From positions 2,852,001-2,916,000 of the forward strand of contig NZ_CP070961.1 in assembly GCF_017086465.1 (NCBI RefSeq): a stretch of DNA of 64,000 nucleotides, written 5' to 3'. Position 1 is the first letter of the stretch. Every line of letters begins with the position of its first letter. Position numbers and translations under genes: made by a program. Under the pieces are notes generated by a model that was not told the DNA's origin, searched no databases, and worked only from the letters and a program-made list of their open reading frames with translations. Source of the DNA: Nocardioides sp. zg-1228. Its GTDB lineage: Bacteria; Actinomycetota; Actinomycetes; Propionibacteriales; Nocardioidaceae. This document shows, in pieces, positions 28,367-40,254 of this stretch.

Positions 28367-28942
28367 ATGGCCCGAGCCCTGATCGTCGTCGACGTCCAGA
28401 ACGACTTCTGCGAGGGCGGCTCGCTTCCCGTCACGGGCGGCGCCCACGTGGCGGCCGGCATCAACGACCTGCTCCACCGCTGGCACGCGCGGGCCGAGGA
28501 CGCCCCGGCCTACGACGCCGTGCTCGCCACGAAGGACCACCACGTCGACCCCGGGCCGCACTGGTCGGCCAAGCCCGACTTCACCGACTCGTGGCCGGTG
28601 CACTGCAAGGTCGGCACGGAGGGCGCGGCGTTCCACCCCAACCTCGACCCCCAGCCCTTCGACGAGGTCTTCTACAAGGGCGAGCACGCGGCCGCCTACA
28701 GCGGCTTCGAGGGGCGTACGTCGTCGGGCGAGCCGTTGGCCGAGTGGCTGCGGGCCCGGCAGGTCGACGAGGTCGACGTGTGCGGCATCGCCACCGACCA
28801 CTGCGTCCGCGCGACGGCGCTCGACGCCATCGCCGAGGGGTTCACCACCCGGGTGCTCACCGCGCTGTGCGCCGGGGTCGCCGAGGAGTCCACGGCCGCG
28901 GCGATCACCGAGCTGGCGCGCGCCGGGGTGGAGATCGCCTGA
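28367..28942 (+). CDS. pncA: Nicotinamidase (isochorismatase family)
   Basis: The 191-aa hydrolase converts nicotinamide to nicotinate, the substrate of PncB upstream. The catalytic triad is visible: Asp in VVDVQNDFCEGGSL, Lys in ATKDHHVDPGPHW, and Cys in VCGIATDHCVRATALDA. The ATKDHHVDPGPHW region also holds the metal-binding His residues. It is carried on its own leaderless transcript after a strong terminator. Other isochorismatase-family amidases are possible, but the motif order and length match PncA. Confidence 0.88.
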   Translation: MARALIVVDVQNDFCEGGSLPVTGGAHVAAGINDLLHRWHARAEDAPAYDAVLATKDHHVDPGPHWSAKPDFTDSWPVHCKVGTEGAAFHPNLDPQPFDEVFYKGEHAAAYSGFEGRTSSGEPLAEWLRARQVDEVDVCGIATDHCVRATALDAIAEGFTTRVLTALCAGVAEESTAAAITELARAGVEIA

Positions 28943-28960
28943 CCGGCTCCGCGAGCGGTC

Positions 28961-29497
28961 TCAGCACCACTTCTGGGTGACCGTGCGGAGCACCTTGATG
29001 GTGCGGGCGGTCCCTCGGCCGAGCGCGGCGAGCTCCTTCGCCGCCATCACCCTCGAGGTGTGGATGTCGCCGTCGAGCAGCACGTAGGCGGCGCGGCCGT
29101 CGACGACCACGGTCTCGCCGGCGTGAGCCAGGGCGTGGACCGCGTCGACGGCCGCTGCGGGCGGCGGGTCGGCGTACAACGACACGTAGTGCTGGCCCGC
29201 GGGGTCGTGGCGGGCGTGCAGCTCCTCCCCCCGGGCAGTGAGCGCGGCGAGGTCTGGTGCGGTGAACACCACGGTCGGCACCTCGAAGCCGGCCTCGGCG
29301 GCGTACGCCTGCTCCAGCACCGCCTGCACCTTGGCCACCGAGCGGGCCGGGTGCGTCAGCCGGACGTTGCCGGTGTTGATGTAGGTCTCCACGTCGGTGC
29401 CGCCGGCCGCCTCCGTCGCGGCGCGGATCGCGTCCTTGGGGAACTTCCGCTTCGCGCCGAGGTTGATCGCGCGCAGGAAGGCGATGTAGGTGGGCAT
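28961..29497 (-). CDS. DUF1697 family protein
   Basis: The 178-aa soluble protein begins MPTYIAFLRAINLGAKRK, the diagnostic DUF1697 N-terminus, and has YINTGNVRL near residue 40 and AAKELAALGRGTARTIKVL near the C-terminus. Function unknown. It is convergent with pncA, 18 bp away. Confidence 0.88.
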   Translation of the reverse strand: MPTYIAFLRAINLGAKRKFPKDAIRAATEAAGGTDVETYINTGNVRLTHPARSVAKVQAVLEQAYAAEAGFEVPTVVFTAPDLAALTARGEELHARHDPAGQHYVSLYADPPPAAAVDAVHALAHAGETVVVDGRAAYVLLDGDIHTSRVMAAKELAALGRGTARTIKVLRTVTQKWC

Positions 29498-29528
29498 GCC
29501 GGGAGTATCCCCCCGAACCGGCGTGGGG

Positions 29529-30338
29529 TCAGCCGCGCTTGCACTGGCTGGGCGGCGTCACGACCGGGTCGAAGACGTGCTTGGGCGGCGTGATGTTCGC
29601 ATCGTTCTGCGACTCCTTCATCGTCATCGCCCACCAGCCGGCCTTGCGGGTCTCGATGGCGGAGCGCGCGGCGGCGGGGACGTCGTTCCACATGTTCACG
29701 ACGTCGACGCCGACCTCGATCAGGTGGCCGTGCGGCGTGACGACCGCGCCGGCCTCGATCTTGTCGAGCGCGGGAGGCACGGACGGGAAGAGACCGCGCG
29801 GCATCCCGGTGATCACCGTGCGCGCCGGCACGCCCACCGCGACGCCGTCGCCGGCGAGCCGGATCGCCCGGGCCGCGACGACCGGCCAGGTCGGGTCGAG
29901 GTCGGTCGGCAGGCCCCAGCTGCGGGACTCGTCGCCGGTGATGTCGGCCCAGCAGTCGGAGGCGTTGGGGCCCCAGACCTCGCTGTTGAAGTAGGTGCGG
30001 CCGGCGACGACGAGGTAGTCGACCTGCTGGCGGTTGCCGTCGATCGCGGAGTCCATCGAGAGCTCGCTGTAGCCGGTGGACGGGCTGTAGCGGCCGTCAA
30101 GGTCGAAGATCCGCTTGCCGCCGTTGTCCGGGTTCTTCGTCAGCAGCTGGCCGTGCCACTCGACGATGCCCATCTTGTCGACCTGGCCCTTGATCGCGTC
30201 GAGCTGCTCGTCCTCCAGCAGCACGCCCTCGGCGCCGTCGGTCGCGGCGGTCTCGCCCGATCCCCCGCACGCGGCGAGGGTGAGCAGGAGGCCCGCGCAG
30301 GCGGCGACGGCACGCCCTGCGGCTCGACGACGTGTCAC
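29529..30338 (-). CDS. Putative LppX/LprG-like lipoprotein
   Basis: The 269-aa protein has a lipoprotein signal peptide with lipobox LAAC (Cys at about residue 24). Its mature part (KMGIVEWHGQL..NSEVWGPNASDCWADITG) loosely resembles actinobacterial LppX_LprAFG proteins, which carry lipids or glycolipids across the envelope. The motif similarity is modest; a generic lipoprotein of unknown function is the cautious call. A GTG start at 30338. Confidence 0.6.
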   Translation of the reverse strand: MTRRRAAGRAVAACAGLLLTLAACGGSGETAATDGAEGVLLEDEQLDAIKGQVDKMGIVEWHGQLLTKNPDNGGKRIFDLDGRYSPSTGYSELSMDSAIDGNRQQVDYLVVAGRTYFNSEVWGPNASDCWADITGDESRSWGLPTDLDPTWPVVAARAIRLAGDGVAVGVPARTVITGMPRGLFPSVPPALDKIEAGAVVTPHGHLIEVGVDVVNMWNDVPAAARSAIETRKAGWWAMTMKESQNDANITPPKHVFDPVVTPPSQCKRG

Positions 30339-30448
30339 TGGCCTTCCCCGATCAGGTCGGTGATGAGCTCCGTGCTCGATCTGGCTCGGAGCCTAGGTCC
30401 GGCACCGTCGCCTGTCAGCCGAATCCCGGATCCGATCGAGTGCGGCCC

Positions 30449-31360
30449 TCAACCGGCCATCCACCCGCGGGCGGCGCCGACCACGGCGTCGGTCAGGTCG
30501 TCGACCAGCGCGGAGCCGAGGCGCCAGTGCTGCCAGAACAGCGGCACCTCGGGCCGGCGGCCCGGCACGAGCTCGACGAGGTCGCCGCGGTCGAGCTCGT
30601 CGACGACGTCCGACTCGGGCAGCAGGCCCCACCCCATGCCGACCCGGATGGCCCGGTCGAACTCGCGCACCGACGGCACGTAGGTCACCGGCGGCGCGAG
30701 GTGGCGCCGCGTGACGCGGCGGATGAAGTCGTGCTGGAGCGAGTCGTTGCGGTCGAACGCCACGATCGGCGCCTCGCCCAGCGAGCCCGAGGCGACGCCG
30801 TCGGCGAAGTGGGCGGCGTGGAAGTCGCGGGTGGAGACGGCGGCGTAGCGGAGCCGGCCCAGGCGCACCACCCGGCAGCCCGGCACCGGCTTGGGCTCAC
30901 CGGTGATCGCCGCCACGACCTCGCCGCGCCGCAGCCGCTCGGCGGTGCGGGTGTGGTCCTCGCGGACCACCTCGAAGACGACCCGGTGGCGCGACTGCAC
31001 CTCGGCGAGCGCGTCGACGAACCAGCCGTAGAGCGCGTCGGCGTTGACGGCGATCGGGAGCGAGGCGTACGACGTCGTGCCGCCGCCGGTCTCCTCCACC
31101 AGCTCGGCGACGGCCTCGCGCTCGAGCAGCTCGGTCTGGGTGGCCAGCCGCACCAGCACCTGGCCCGCCTCCGTGGGCTCCAACGGCTTGACGCGGTGGA
31201 GCAGCACCCGGCCGATCCGGGTCTCCAGCGCCTTGATGCGCTGGCTCACCGCCGACGGCGTGACGTGCAGCTCGCGAGCGGTCGCCTCGAAGGTGCCGAG
31301 GCGCACCGCGACGGCGAGTGTGCGGAGAGCCACAGGGTCGAGCTGGGTGATGTCTTTCAT
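30449..31360 (-). CDS. LysR-type regulator LysG/ArgP
   Basis: The 303-aa LysR-family regulator begins MKDITQLDPVALRTLAVAVRLGTFEATARELHVTPSAVSQRIKALE, the ArgP/LysG helix-turn-helix, followed by a substrate-binding-like effector domain. It is divergent from lysE with 72 bp between the starts. In Corynebacterium, LysG activates lysE when basic amino acids accumulate; that arrangement is preserved here, so a sensor role for Lys/Arg is a good inference. Confidence 0.92.
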   Translation of the reverse strand: MKDITQLDPVALRTLAVAVRLGTFEATARELHVTPSAVSQRIKALETRIGRVLLHRVKPLEPTEAGQVLVRLATQTELLEREAVAELVEETGGGTTSYASLPIAVNADALYGWFVDALAEVQSRHRVVFEVVREDHTRTAERLRRGEVVAAITGEPKPVPGCRVVRLGRLRYAAVSTRDFHAAHFADGVASGSLGEAPIVAFDRNDSLQHDFIRRVTRRHLAPPVTYVPSVREFDRAIRVGMGWGLLPESDVVDELDRGDLVELVPGRRPEVPLFWQHWRLGSALVDDLTDAVVGAARGWMAG

Positions 31361-31419
31361 AACAAGACATCCTAATGATTCCTCAGAATAGTTCGCTGGA
31401 TTGCACCACGCACGCGACC

Positions 31420-31425
31420 TACCGT
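31420..31425 (+). promoter_or_regulatory. -10 box TACCGT, leaderless promoter of lysE
   Basis: TACCGT lies 7 nt before the lysE GTG at 31433. The LysG binding site should lie upstream, in 31361-31415. Confidence 0.55.
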
Positions 31426-31432
31426 TGACCAC

Positions 31433-32032
31433 GTGTTCCAGGTTGCTCTCGCCGGTCTGCTGACCGGACTCGCTCTCATCGTCGCCATCGGCGCGCAGAA
31501 CGCGTTCCTCCTGCGCCAGGGGATCCGCGGTCAGCACGTGCTGCCGATCGTGCTGACCTGCCTGCTCTCCGACGTCGTGGCGATCACGGCGGGAGTGGCC
31601 GGCCTGGGCGTCGTCCTCGAGCGGTGGCCGGGCGTGCTGCCGTTCGCCCAGCTGCTCGGCGGGCTCTACCTGATCGCCTTCGGCCTGCACGCCGCGATGC
31701 GCGCGTGGCGGCCGAAGGGGCTCGAGGCGGGCGAGGGCACCGCACTCACCCCGGGCCGCGCTGTGCTCCTGACGCTCGCGCTGACCTGGCTCAACCCGCA
31801 CTTCTACCTCGACGCGGTGCTGATGCTGGGCACGGTGGCCAACAGCTTCGGCACCGACCGCTGGTGGTTCCTCGCCGGCACCCTCGTCGCGAGCCTGCTG
31901 TGGTTCTTCGGACTGGGCTACGGGGCACGGCTGCTGCGCGGCCTGTTCGCCCGCCCGGCCGCCTGGCGCGTGCTGGACTCGACGATCGCGGTGGTCATGG
32001 GCGCCCTCGGCGTGGGGCTGCTCGCGCACTGA
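31433..32032 (+). CDS. lysE: LysE/ArgO-family basic amino acid exporter
   Basis: The 199-aa membrane protein has about six hydrophobic segments. The N-terminal GLLTGLALIVAIGAQNAFLLRQGI is diagnostic of LysE/ArgO, and TLALTWLNPHFYLDAVLM marks the second half. It exports Lys/Arg and is paired with a divergent LysG. The stop is only 3 bp from the end of the convergent downstream gene. Confidence 0.93.
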   Translation: MFQVALAGLLTGLALIVAIGAQNAFLLRQGIRGQHVLPIVLTCLLSDVVAITAGVAGLGVVLERWPGVLPFAQLLGGLYLIAFGLHAAMRAWRPKGLEAGEGTALTPGRAVLLTLALTWLNPHFYLDAVLMLGTVANSFGTDRWWFLAGTLVASLLWFFGLGYGARLLRGLFARPAAWRVLDSTIAVVMGALGVGLLAH

Positions 32033-32035
32033 CCC

Positions 32036-32833
32036 CTATCGGTCGGCGAACGCCAGGTCGCGCTCGGCCAGCGCCTCCGCGAGACGGGTGATCGCCATCG
32101 GGCCGACGCCGTGCATCGCGGCCAGCTCGTCAGCGCTGCGGGTGGCCACCTGCTCGAGCGTGGTCAGCCCCGCCCCGCGCAGCGCCCGGGTCGCGGGCGC
32201 CCCGATGCTCCTCGGCAGCGGCGTGCCCTCCTCGCGGGGGGCGCGCTCGCGCGGTGCCGGCAGCCCGGCGTCGACCACCGCCTCGCCTCGCGGGGACAGC
32301 AGGTAGCCGATCGCCAGCGACTCGGTGAGGCCGAGCTCCTTGAGCTTGCGCACGTCCTTCTTGAAGTCGGCCGTCTCGCGGCCGACCCGGGCCGCGAGGT
32401 CGGGGGCGCGCACCGTCGGGTTGAGGTCGATCAGGTCGAGGGTCTCGCGCGTCCACGGCCCGGTGGACGAGGCGGCGTCGAGGCGGTCGAGGCGGGCGTT
32501 GATGGCCGCGATCTCGTCGGCGTCCGGCACGGTGGAGCGCAGCGTCTCACGGGGGTCCGGACCGGCGTACGCCAGCCCGATGCGCCACGCCGGGTCGTCC
32601 GGGCGCGCCGCCAGCGCCTGCTTCAGCGCCGCGAGCGACTGTGCTCCGGCGCGGCGGGCGTCCTCGGCGCGCAGGCTCGACACGCTGACCTCCTCGACGG
32701 AGGTCACCTCGACGACCCCGACGGCCGTGCGCATCCGGGTGCCGACCACCACGCGGGGCCGGGCCCAGCGACGGAACGCCAGGTCCACGGTCCCGGCCTT
32801 GATCGCGGCCAGCTCGGCCGGTCGGATCATCAT
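32036..32833 (-). CDS. Putative nucleic-acid-binding protein with ASCH-like and helix-hairpin-helix domains
   Basis: The 265-aa protein begins MMIRPAELAAIKAGTVDLAFRRWARPRV..GTRMRTAVGVVEVTSVEEV, resembling an ASCH (PUA-like) domain. The C-terminal ~60 residues (APATRALRGAGLTTLEQVATRSADELAAMHGVGPMAITRLAEAL) form a helix-hairpin-helix unit like those in DNA repair proteins. The middle (TADFKKDVRKLKELGLTESL) may be a winged helix. The exact role is not known. Confidence 0.72.
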   Translation of the reverse strand: MMIRPAELAAIKAGTVDLAFRRWARPRVVVGTRMRTAVGVVEVTSVEEVSVSSLRAEDARRAGAQSLAALKQALAARPDDPAWRIGLAYAGPDPRETLRSTVPDADEIAAINARLDRLDAASSTGPWTRETLDLIDLNPTVRAPDLAARVGRETADFKKDVRKLKELGLTESLAIGYLLSPRGEAVVDAGLPAPRERAPREEGTPLPRSIGAPATRALRGAGLTTLEQVATRSADELAAMHGVGPMAITRLAEALAERDLAFADR

Positions 32834-32896
32834 GGCGCCGAGTCTCCCACCGGCGGCCGCGCCGTCTCCAGCGCCCGCCCCGCGCGCCGGGCGCGG

Positions 32897-35354
<2,458 letters not shown>

Positions 35355-35378
35355 GTGCCCACTATGGCAGTGCGAGCC

Positions 35379-37157
35379 TCAGGAGGTCTGCCGCACCGCC
35401 CACTCGCGGATCCGGTTGATCCGCTCGTGCAGCTGCTCGGCGTTGGCGACCGCCGCCGGCGGGCCGCCGCACTCCTTGCGCAGCGCGTTGTGGGTGATGC
35501 CGTGCGCCTGGCCCGTGCGGTGGTGCCAGGCGGCGACCAGCCCGTTGAGCTCGCGCCGGAGCACGCCGAGCTGCTGGTGCGTGCTGAGCTCCTGCACCGA
35601 GTCGACCACCCGGTCCCCGGCGCCGTCGGCGCGCTGCTTGCGCGCGCGCTCGCTCTGGCGCGAGTGCAACAGCTCGCGGACCTGGTCGGGCTCGAGCAGG
35701 CCGGGGATGCCGAGGAAGTCCATCTCCTCCTCCGAGCCCACGTTGACCTCGCCGGAGTGGCCGAACTGCGCACCCTCGTAGAGCACGTGGTCGAAGGACG
35801 CGGTGGAGCCCAGCGCCTCCCACGACATCTCGAGCTCGTCGGAGGCGGACTCCCCCTGCTGCGCCTCGGCGAGCAGCCCCTCCTCCGCGGCGAAGATGTC
35901 GTCCTCGTCGGTGACCCGGCGCCCCAGCACGTGGTCGCGCTGGGCCTCCATGTCGGAGGCGAACTCCAGCAGGTGCGGCACCGACGGCAGGAACACCGAC
36001 GCGGTCTCGCCGCGCGAGCGGGCGCGGACGAAGCGGCCGACCGCCTGGGCGAAGAACAGCGGCGTGGAGACGGTGGTCGCCCAGACCCCGACCGCCAGGC
36101 GCGGCACGTCGACGCCCTCGGAGACCATCCGGACGGCCACCATCCAGCGGTCGTCGGAGGCGGTGAACTTCGCGATCTTCTTCGACGAGCCCTTCTCGTC
36201 GGACAGCACGACGGTGGGCGACTCGCCGGTGATCTTCTTCAGCAGCCCGGCGTAGGCGCGCGCCGTCTCCTGGTCGCCGGCGATCACCAGCCCGCCGGCG
36301 TCGGGCACGTGGCGGCGTACCTCCGACAGGCGCGTGTCGGCCGCCTCCAGCACCGCCGGGATCCACGATCCCTTCGGGTCGAGGGCCGTGCGCAGCGCCT
36401 GGGCGTGCATGTCCTTGGTGAGCGGCTCGCCCAGCCGGGCGACGACCTCGTCACCGGCCCGGGTGCGCCACTGCATCTCACCGGAGTAGGCCATGAAGAT
36501 CACCGGGCGCACGACGTGGTCGGCCAGGGCGTGGGCGTAGCCGTAGGTGTAGTCGGCGGCCGAGACCGGGATCCCGTCCTCGCCGGGGGCGTAGGTGACG
36601 AACGGGATCGGGTTGATGTCGGAGCGGAACGGGGTGCCGGTCAGCGCCAGCCGGCGGGTCGCCGGGTCGAACGCCTCGCGCACGCCCTCACCCCACGACA
36701 GCGCGTCGCCGGCGTGGTGGATCTCGTCGAGGATCACCAGCGTCTTGAAGCGCTCGGTGCGGATGCGCATGGCGAGCGGGTTGACCGCCACCCCGGCGTA
36801 GGTCACCGCGATGCCGACGTAGTCGTCGGAGGTCCTGCCCTTGCCCGCCGAGTAGGTGGGGTCGATCGGGATCCCGGCGCGGGCCGCGGCCTCGGCCCAC
36901 TGCGTCTTGAGGTGCTCGGTGGGCGCGACGACGGTGATCCGGTCGACCAGCCGCCGGCTCAGCAGGTCGGCCGCGACGGTCAGCGCGAATGTCGTCTTGC
37001 CGGCGCCGGGCGTGGCGACCGCGAGGAAGTCGCGGGGCTGGCGGGACAGGTAGACGTCCATCGCCGCCTGCTGCCAGGCACGGAGGGAGGGCGCGGTGCC
37101 CCAGGCGGCCCGGTCGGGCCACGCGGGAGGCAGCGGCGCGTCAGGCCGCCCCGTCAC
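35379..37157 (-). CDS. DEAD/DEAH-box (SF2) helicase
   Basis: The 592-aa ATPase has motif I ATPGAGKTTFAL near residue 46, motif II LVILDEIHHAGDALSWG, motif III ALTGTPFRSD, and motif VI QAVGRFVRARSRG. It resembles the XPB/restriction-helicase branch of SF2. This highly conserved actinobacterial protein is always linked to the DUF3039 gene, which it overlaps here by GTGA. A role in DNA repair is assumed but not shown. Confidence 0.9.
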   Translation of the reverse strand: MTGRPDAPLPPAWPDRAAWGTAPSLRAWQQAAMDVYLSRQPRDFLAVATPGAGKTTFALTVAADLLSRRLVDRITVVAPTEHLKTQWAEAAARAGIPIDPTYSAGKGRTSDDYVGIAVTYAGVAVNPLAMRIRTERFKTLVILDEIHHAGDALSWGEGVREAFDPATRRLALTGTPFRSDINPIPFVTYAPGEDGIPVSAADYTYGYAHALADHVVRPVIFMAYSGEMQWRTRAGDEVVARLGEPLTKDMHAQALRTALDPKGSWIPAVLEAADTRLSEVRRHVPDAGGLVIAGDQETARAYAGLLKKITGESPTVVLSDEKGSSKKIAKFTASDDRWMVAVRMVSEGVDVPRLAVGVWATTVSTPLFFAQAVGRFVRARSRGETASVFLPSVPHLLEFASDMEAQRDHVLGRRVTDEDDIFAAEEGLLAEAQQGESASDELEMSWEALGSTASFDHVLYEGAQFGHSGEVNVGSEEEMDFLGIPGLLEPDQVRELLHSRQSERARKQRADGAGDRVVDSVQELSTHQQLGVLRRELNGLVAAWHHRTGQAHGITHNALRKECGGPPAAVANAEQLHERINRIREWAVRQTS

Positions 37158-37438
37158 GCCTCGGGGCCCGAGCCGTCGGAGCCGTCGCCGGGCTTGCCCG
37201 GGTTCATCGAGTCCCAGATCTCCTTGCACTCCGGGCACACGGGGTACTTCTCCGGGGAGCGGGAGGGCACCCAGACCTTGCCGCACAGCGCGATCACCGG
37301 GGTGCCCATCACCATGGCCTCGGTGAGCTTGTCCTTGGGGACGTAGTGCGAGAAGCGCTCGTGGTCACCCTCGTCCGTCGGGACGGTCTGACGCTCTTCG
37401 ATCGTCTGGCTGCCCGGGGAGAATCCGATGGTGCTCAT
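37154..37438 (-). CDS. DUF3039 family protein (zinc-ribbon-like)
   Basis: The 94-aa small protein has VIALCGKVWVPSRSPEKYPVCPECKEIW, three Cys residues in a C-x(n)-CxxC arrangement that probably bind a metal. The ATG at 37438 is preferred over a TTG three codons upstream. A TAGGCT box lies 8 nt before it on the minus strand. It is the conserved partner of the downstream helicase. Confidence 0.88.
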   Translation of the reverse strand: MSTIGFSPGSQTIEERQTVPTDEGDHERFSHYVPKDKLTEAMVMGTPVIALCGKVWVPSRSPEKYPVCPECKEIWDSMNPGKPGDGSDGSGPEA

Positions 37439-37449
37439 GATGGGCAAGC

Positions 37450-38880
37450 CTAACGCCCACGCACCCAGATGAAGACGTTGGCGACGCCGCGCCGGGTGCC
37501 GCGCAGCACGTCGTGGGCGTCGCTTGCGTACGCCACCCGCGAGGCGTCGTCACTCAGCGAGACGCTCTCCTGCGTGCCGGCGGGCCGCCCCACGAAGGCC
37601 GCGGAGCGCTCGGCCGTGGCGGTCGCGACCAGGCGCAGCGGACGTCGTGACGTGGCCACCGTGTAGTGGGCACCGTCGGCGGTGACGGCGGCGCCGAGGT
37701 TGTCACGCGACGGCCCCAGCGACGACCCGAGGAGGGTGTCGTGGACGCCGCCCACCGGACGCCCGCCGTCGCCGCAGCAGGCGGGGATGCCCGCCCCCGT
37801 CACCGACACCAGCCGCCCGTCGTTCGACACCGCCACCCGGCGCGTGCTGCCGGACTCGACGCCGAGGCGGCCGAGGTCGCGCACGGAGCCGTCGGTCGTG
37901 TCGAGCATCCGGCTGCGGTCGGCGTCGACGAGGACGACGTGGCGGGCGTCGTCCGACATCCCGGCGAACACCTGCGACCCGAGGTCGGGCACGACGGTCC
38001 GGGTCGTGCCCGTGGCGGCGGTCCACTCCAGCAGCTGGGGCGCGGGCGCGTTCATCACCGGGTAGCGGTCCCGGTAGACCACCCGGGCGCCGTCCGCGGT
38101 CAGCGCCGCCCCGGACGCGCGTGGGGCGACCTCGGTCAGCGATCCGTCGGTGCGGTCGAGGAGGACGAGCCCGGGATCGAGGTCGAGCAGCACGCGCCGG
38201 CCGTCGTGGCTCAGCCCCTCGACCCTTGTCCAGGCGTCCGGGTGGAGGAGCGACACCCGCCGGGACGACGCCTCCCAGACGTAGAGCCGCTCGACGCCGC
38301 GGCGGGTGCCCGCGACGAGGTTGGTGGCGGCGGAGGAGAACACCACGGTCCCGCCGTCGCCCGACACGGTGACGTCGCCGCTCCACCCGTTGGCCGGACG
38401 GCCGTCCAGGCCGCGCGTCACCAGGACCGTTCCGGGGGCGGCGCGCGGCGTCACGGCCTTCAGGACGAGCGTCGTGCGCCGCGTCTCGCCCCGCTGCGTG
38501 CGCACCCCGCGCTCGACGAGGCCGATCCGCCAGGTCCCCAGCCGCGGCGCCGTGCCGGTGAGGCGACCCCCGCGCAGCCGCAGCCACCGCGGCAGGCGGT
38601 CCGCGTCCTGCACGCGCCAGTTCTTGCGCTGGTAGTCGTAGCGCTCCCCCCGCAGCACGGTGTCGACGACCCGGTTGCGGGCGGGCTGCTCAGCAGCCGT
38701 GCCGGCGGTCCGCACCGCGGGGGCGACGGGTGGCGCACCGGCCGCACCGACCGCGCCCCCGGGCGGCACGGCCACCAGGCCCCACGCCGCCGCAGCCGCC
38801 AGGGCGGCCACCCCACCGCGGAACCCACCGCTGAACCCGCGTCGTGCCCCGCCCCGTGCTGCCCCCGTGGTCGTCGTCAT
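37450..38880 (-). CDS. Secreted PD40/WD40-like beta-propeller protein
   Basis: The 476-aa exported protein has an N-terminal signal anchor (~20-42) and an Ig-like segment (~70-145, RLPRWLRLRGGRLTGTAPRLGTWRIGL). Five to six PD40 beta-propeller repeats follow, such as VTVSGDGGTVVFSSAATNLVAGTRRG and VSLSDDASRVAYASDAHDVLRGTRRG. TolB-like propellers bind proteins or sugars; no catalytic residues are evident. Function unknown. Confidence 0.8.
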   Translation of the reverse strand: MTTTTGAARGGARRGFSGGFRGGVAALAAAAAWGLVAVPPGGAVGAAGAPPVAPAVRTAGTAAEQPARNRVVDTVLRGERYDYQRKNWRVQDADRLPRWLRLRGGRLTGTAPRLGTWRIGLVERGVRTQRGETRRTTLVLKAVTPRAAPGTVLVTRGLDGRPANGWSGDVTVSGDGGTVVFSSAATNLVAGTRRGVERLYVWEASSRRVSLLHPDAWTRVEGLSHDGRRVLLDLDPGLVLLDRTDGSLTEVAPRASGAALTADGARVVYRDRYPVMNAPAPQLLEWTAATGTTRTVVPDLGSQVFAGMSDDARHVVLVDADRSRMLDTTDGSVRDLGRLGVESGSTRRVAVSNDGRLVSVTGAGIPACCGDGGRPVGGVHDTLLGSSLGPSRDNLGAAVTADGAHYTVATSRRPLRLVATATAERSAAFVGRPAGTQESVSLSDDASRVAYASDAHDVLRGTRRGVANVFIWVRGR

Positions 38881-38927
38881 GTGGGGGGAGACGCGCGCCC
38901 GGTGCTTCCGGTTGCGCGACGAGCGGA

Positions 38928-39491
38928 TCAGTTGAGGTCGGGGTCGACGGGCCGGTTGACGTGCCAGGCCAGCGTCCCGGGCTGGCGGCGCATGACCTCG
39001 CGACGCAGCTCGCTCGGGTCGTCGCGGAACGCGTCGGCCGTCTCACTGGTGACGACGTACCAGCTGCCCTCCTCGACCTCCCCCTCGAGCTGTCCGACGC
39101 CCCACCCGGCGTAGCCGGCGAAGACGCGCATCCCGGTCAGCGCGCCGTCGACCAGCTCGGTCGGGGTGTCGAGGTCGACCATGCCGAGCAGGCCGGCCAC
39201 CGGGCGCCAGCCCACCGGCGGGTCCTGCGGATCGCGCAGCGCTGCGACAGCGAGGGCGCCGTCCGTGCCGACCGGCCCGCCGCGGAACAGCACCTCGGGC
39301 TCGACCACGACGTCGCGCCACGGCTCGAGGACGTCGGCGACGGGCACCTGGGAGGGCCGGTTGAGCACCACGCCGAGGGCACCCTCCTCCGTGACGTCGA
39401 GCAGGAGGACCACGGTGTCGGCGAAGTTGGGGTCCTGCAGCGCCGGCGTGGCGACCAGGAGCATTCCCGATGCGGGCTGCATGGCTTCCAC
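38928..39491 (-). CDS. YqgE/AlgH family protein
   Basis: The 187-aa soluble protein has the conserved blocks GMLLVATPALQDPNFADTVVLLLDVTEEGALGVVLNRP, LFRGGPVGTDG and RVFAGYAGWGVGQLEGEVEEGSWYVV. The biochemical role of the family is unsettled. GTG start at 39491. Confidence 0.93.
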   Translation of the reverse strand: MEAMQPASGMLLVATPALQDPNFADTVVLLLDVTEEGALGVVLNRPSQVPVADVLEPWRDVVVEPEVLFRGGPVGTDGALAVAALRDPQDPPVGWRPVAGLLGMVDLDTPTELVDGALTGMRVFAGYAGWGVGQLEGEVEEGSWYVVTSETADAFRDDPSELRREVMRRQPGTLAWHVNRPVDPDLN

Positions 39492-39590
39492 TATGGACCG
39501 CGCCCTCCCGGCCGCACATCATCCCCCGGAAGGGCTCCCGACGATTCGTGAGGGCGCCTCGGGCACACCCCCACGGGGGCACGGGTCACC

Positions 39591-39596
39591 TAGGCT
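39591..39596 (+). promoter_or_regulatory. -10 box TAGGCT, leaderless promoter of the TetR gene
   Basis: TAGGCT lies 7 nt before ATG 39604, with no ribosome-binding site between. Confidence 0.6.
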
Positions 39597-39603
39597 GCGA
39601 GCC

Positions 39604-40254
39604 ATGGAGACCCGCCGGCCGCGCTCCTCCGACGCCACGAGGCAGGCGCTCGTCGACGCGGCGCGGGAGCTGTTCACCGTCCACGGCTACCCGGCCGCCT
39701 CGCTGGAGGCGATCGCCGAGGCCGCCCAGCTCACCAAGGGCGCGCTCTACCACCACTTCAGCGGCAAGCAGGCCGTCTTCGAAGCCGCCCTCGAGCTCGT
39801 GCAGGCCCGCGCGAGCGCCACGATCGTCCACGCCAGCGCGCAGCACGCCGACCCGTGGGAGCAGGGACAGGCCGGTCTGCGGGCGTTCCTCCGGGTCGCG
39901 CAGGAGCCCGACTACCGCCAGATCGTCGTCTCCGACGGCCCCTCGGTGCTCGGCCCCGCGCGCCACCGCGAGCACGAGCGGTCGACCTACGCCGTCGTCG
40001 CCGAGCTCGTCCGCTCGGCGCTCACGGGCCTCGACCGGTCCCCCGACGACGCGCTGCTCGACACGTCCGCCCGGGTCGTCTTCGGCGCGGTGTCGGCCGC
40101 CGGCGGCTCGGTGGCCACGAGCGAGGACCCCGCGGCCGCGGCGGTCCGAGCGGAGGCGGCGATCGGCGCCATCGTCACGGGCCTGCGGCGCCTGCTGGAG
40201 GACACCGCCGGTGGGGACGGGGCGACCGACCCCGGCGCTACTTGGCGAAGGTGA
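39604..40254 (+). CDS. TetR-family transcriptional regulator
   Basis: The 216-aa regulator has the TetR helix-turn-helix at residues ~12-60 (ALVDAARELFTVHGYPAASLEAIAEAAQLTKGALYHHFSGKQAVFEAAL) and a ligand-binding C-terminal domain. No target gene adjoins it on its own strand. The last 17 bp overlap the convergent DUF3048 gene. Confidence 0.9.
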   Translation: METRRPRSSDATRQALVDAARELFTVHGYPAASLEAIAEAAQLTKGALYHHFSGKQAVFEAALELVQARASATIVHASAQHADPWEQGQAGLRAFLRVAQEPDYRQIVVSDGPSVLGPARHREHERSTYAVVAELVRSALTGLDRSPDDALLDTSARVVFGAVSAAGGSVATSEDPAAAAVRAEAAIGAIVTGLRRLLEDTAGGDGATDPGATWRR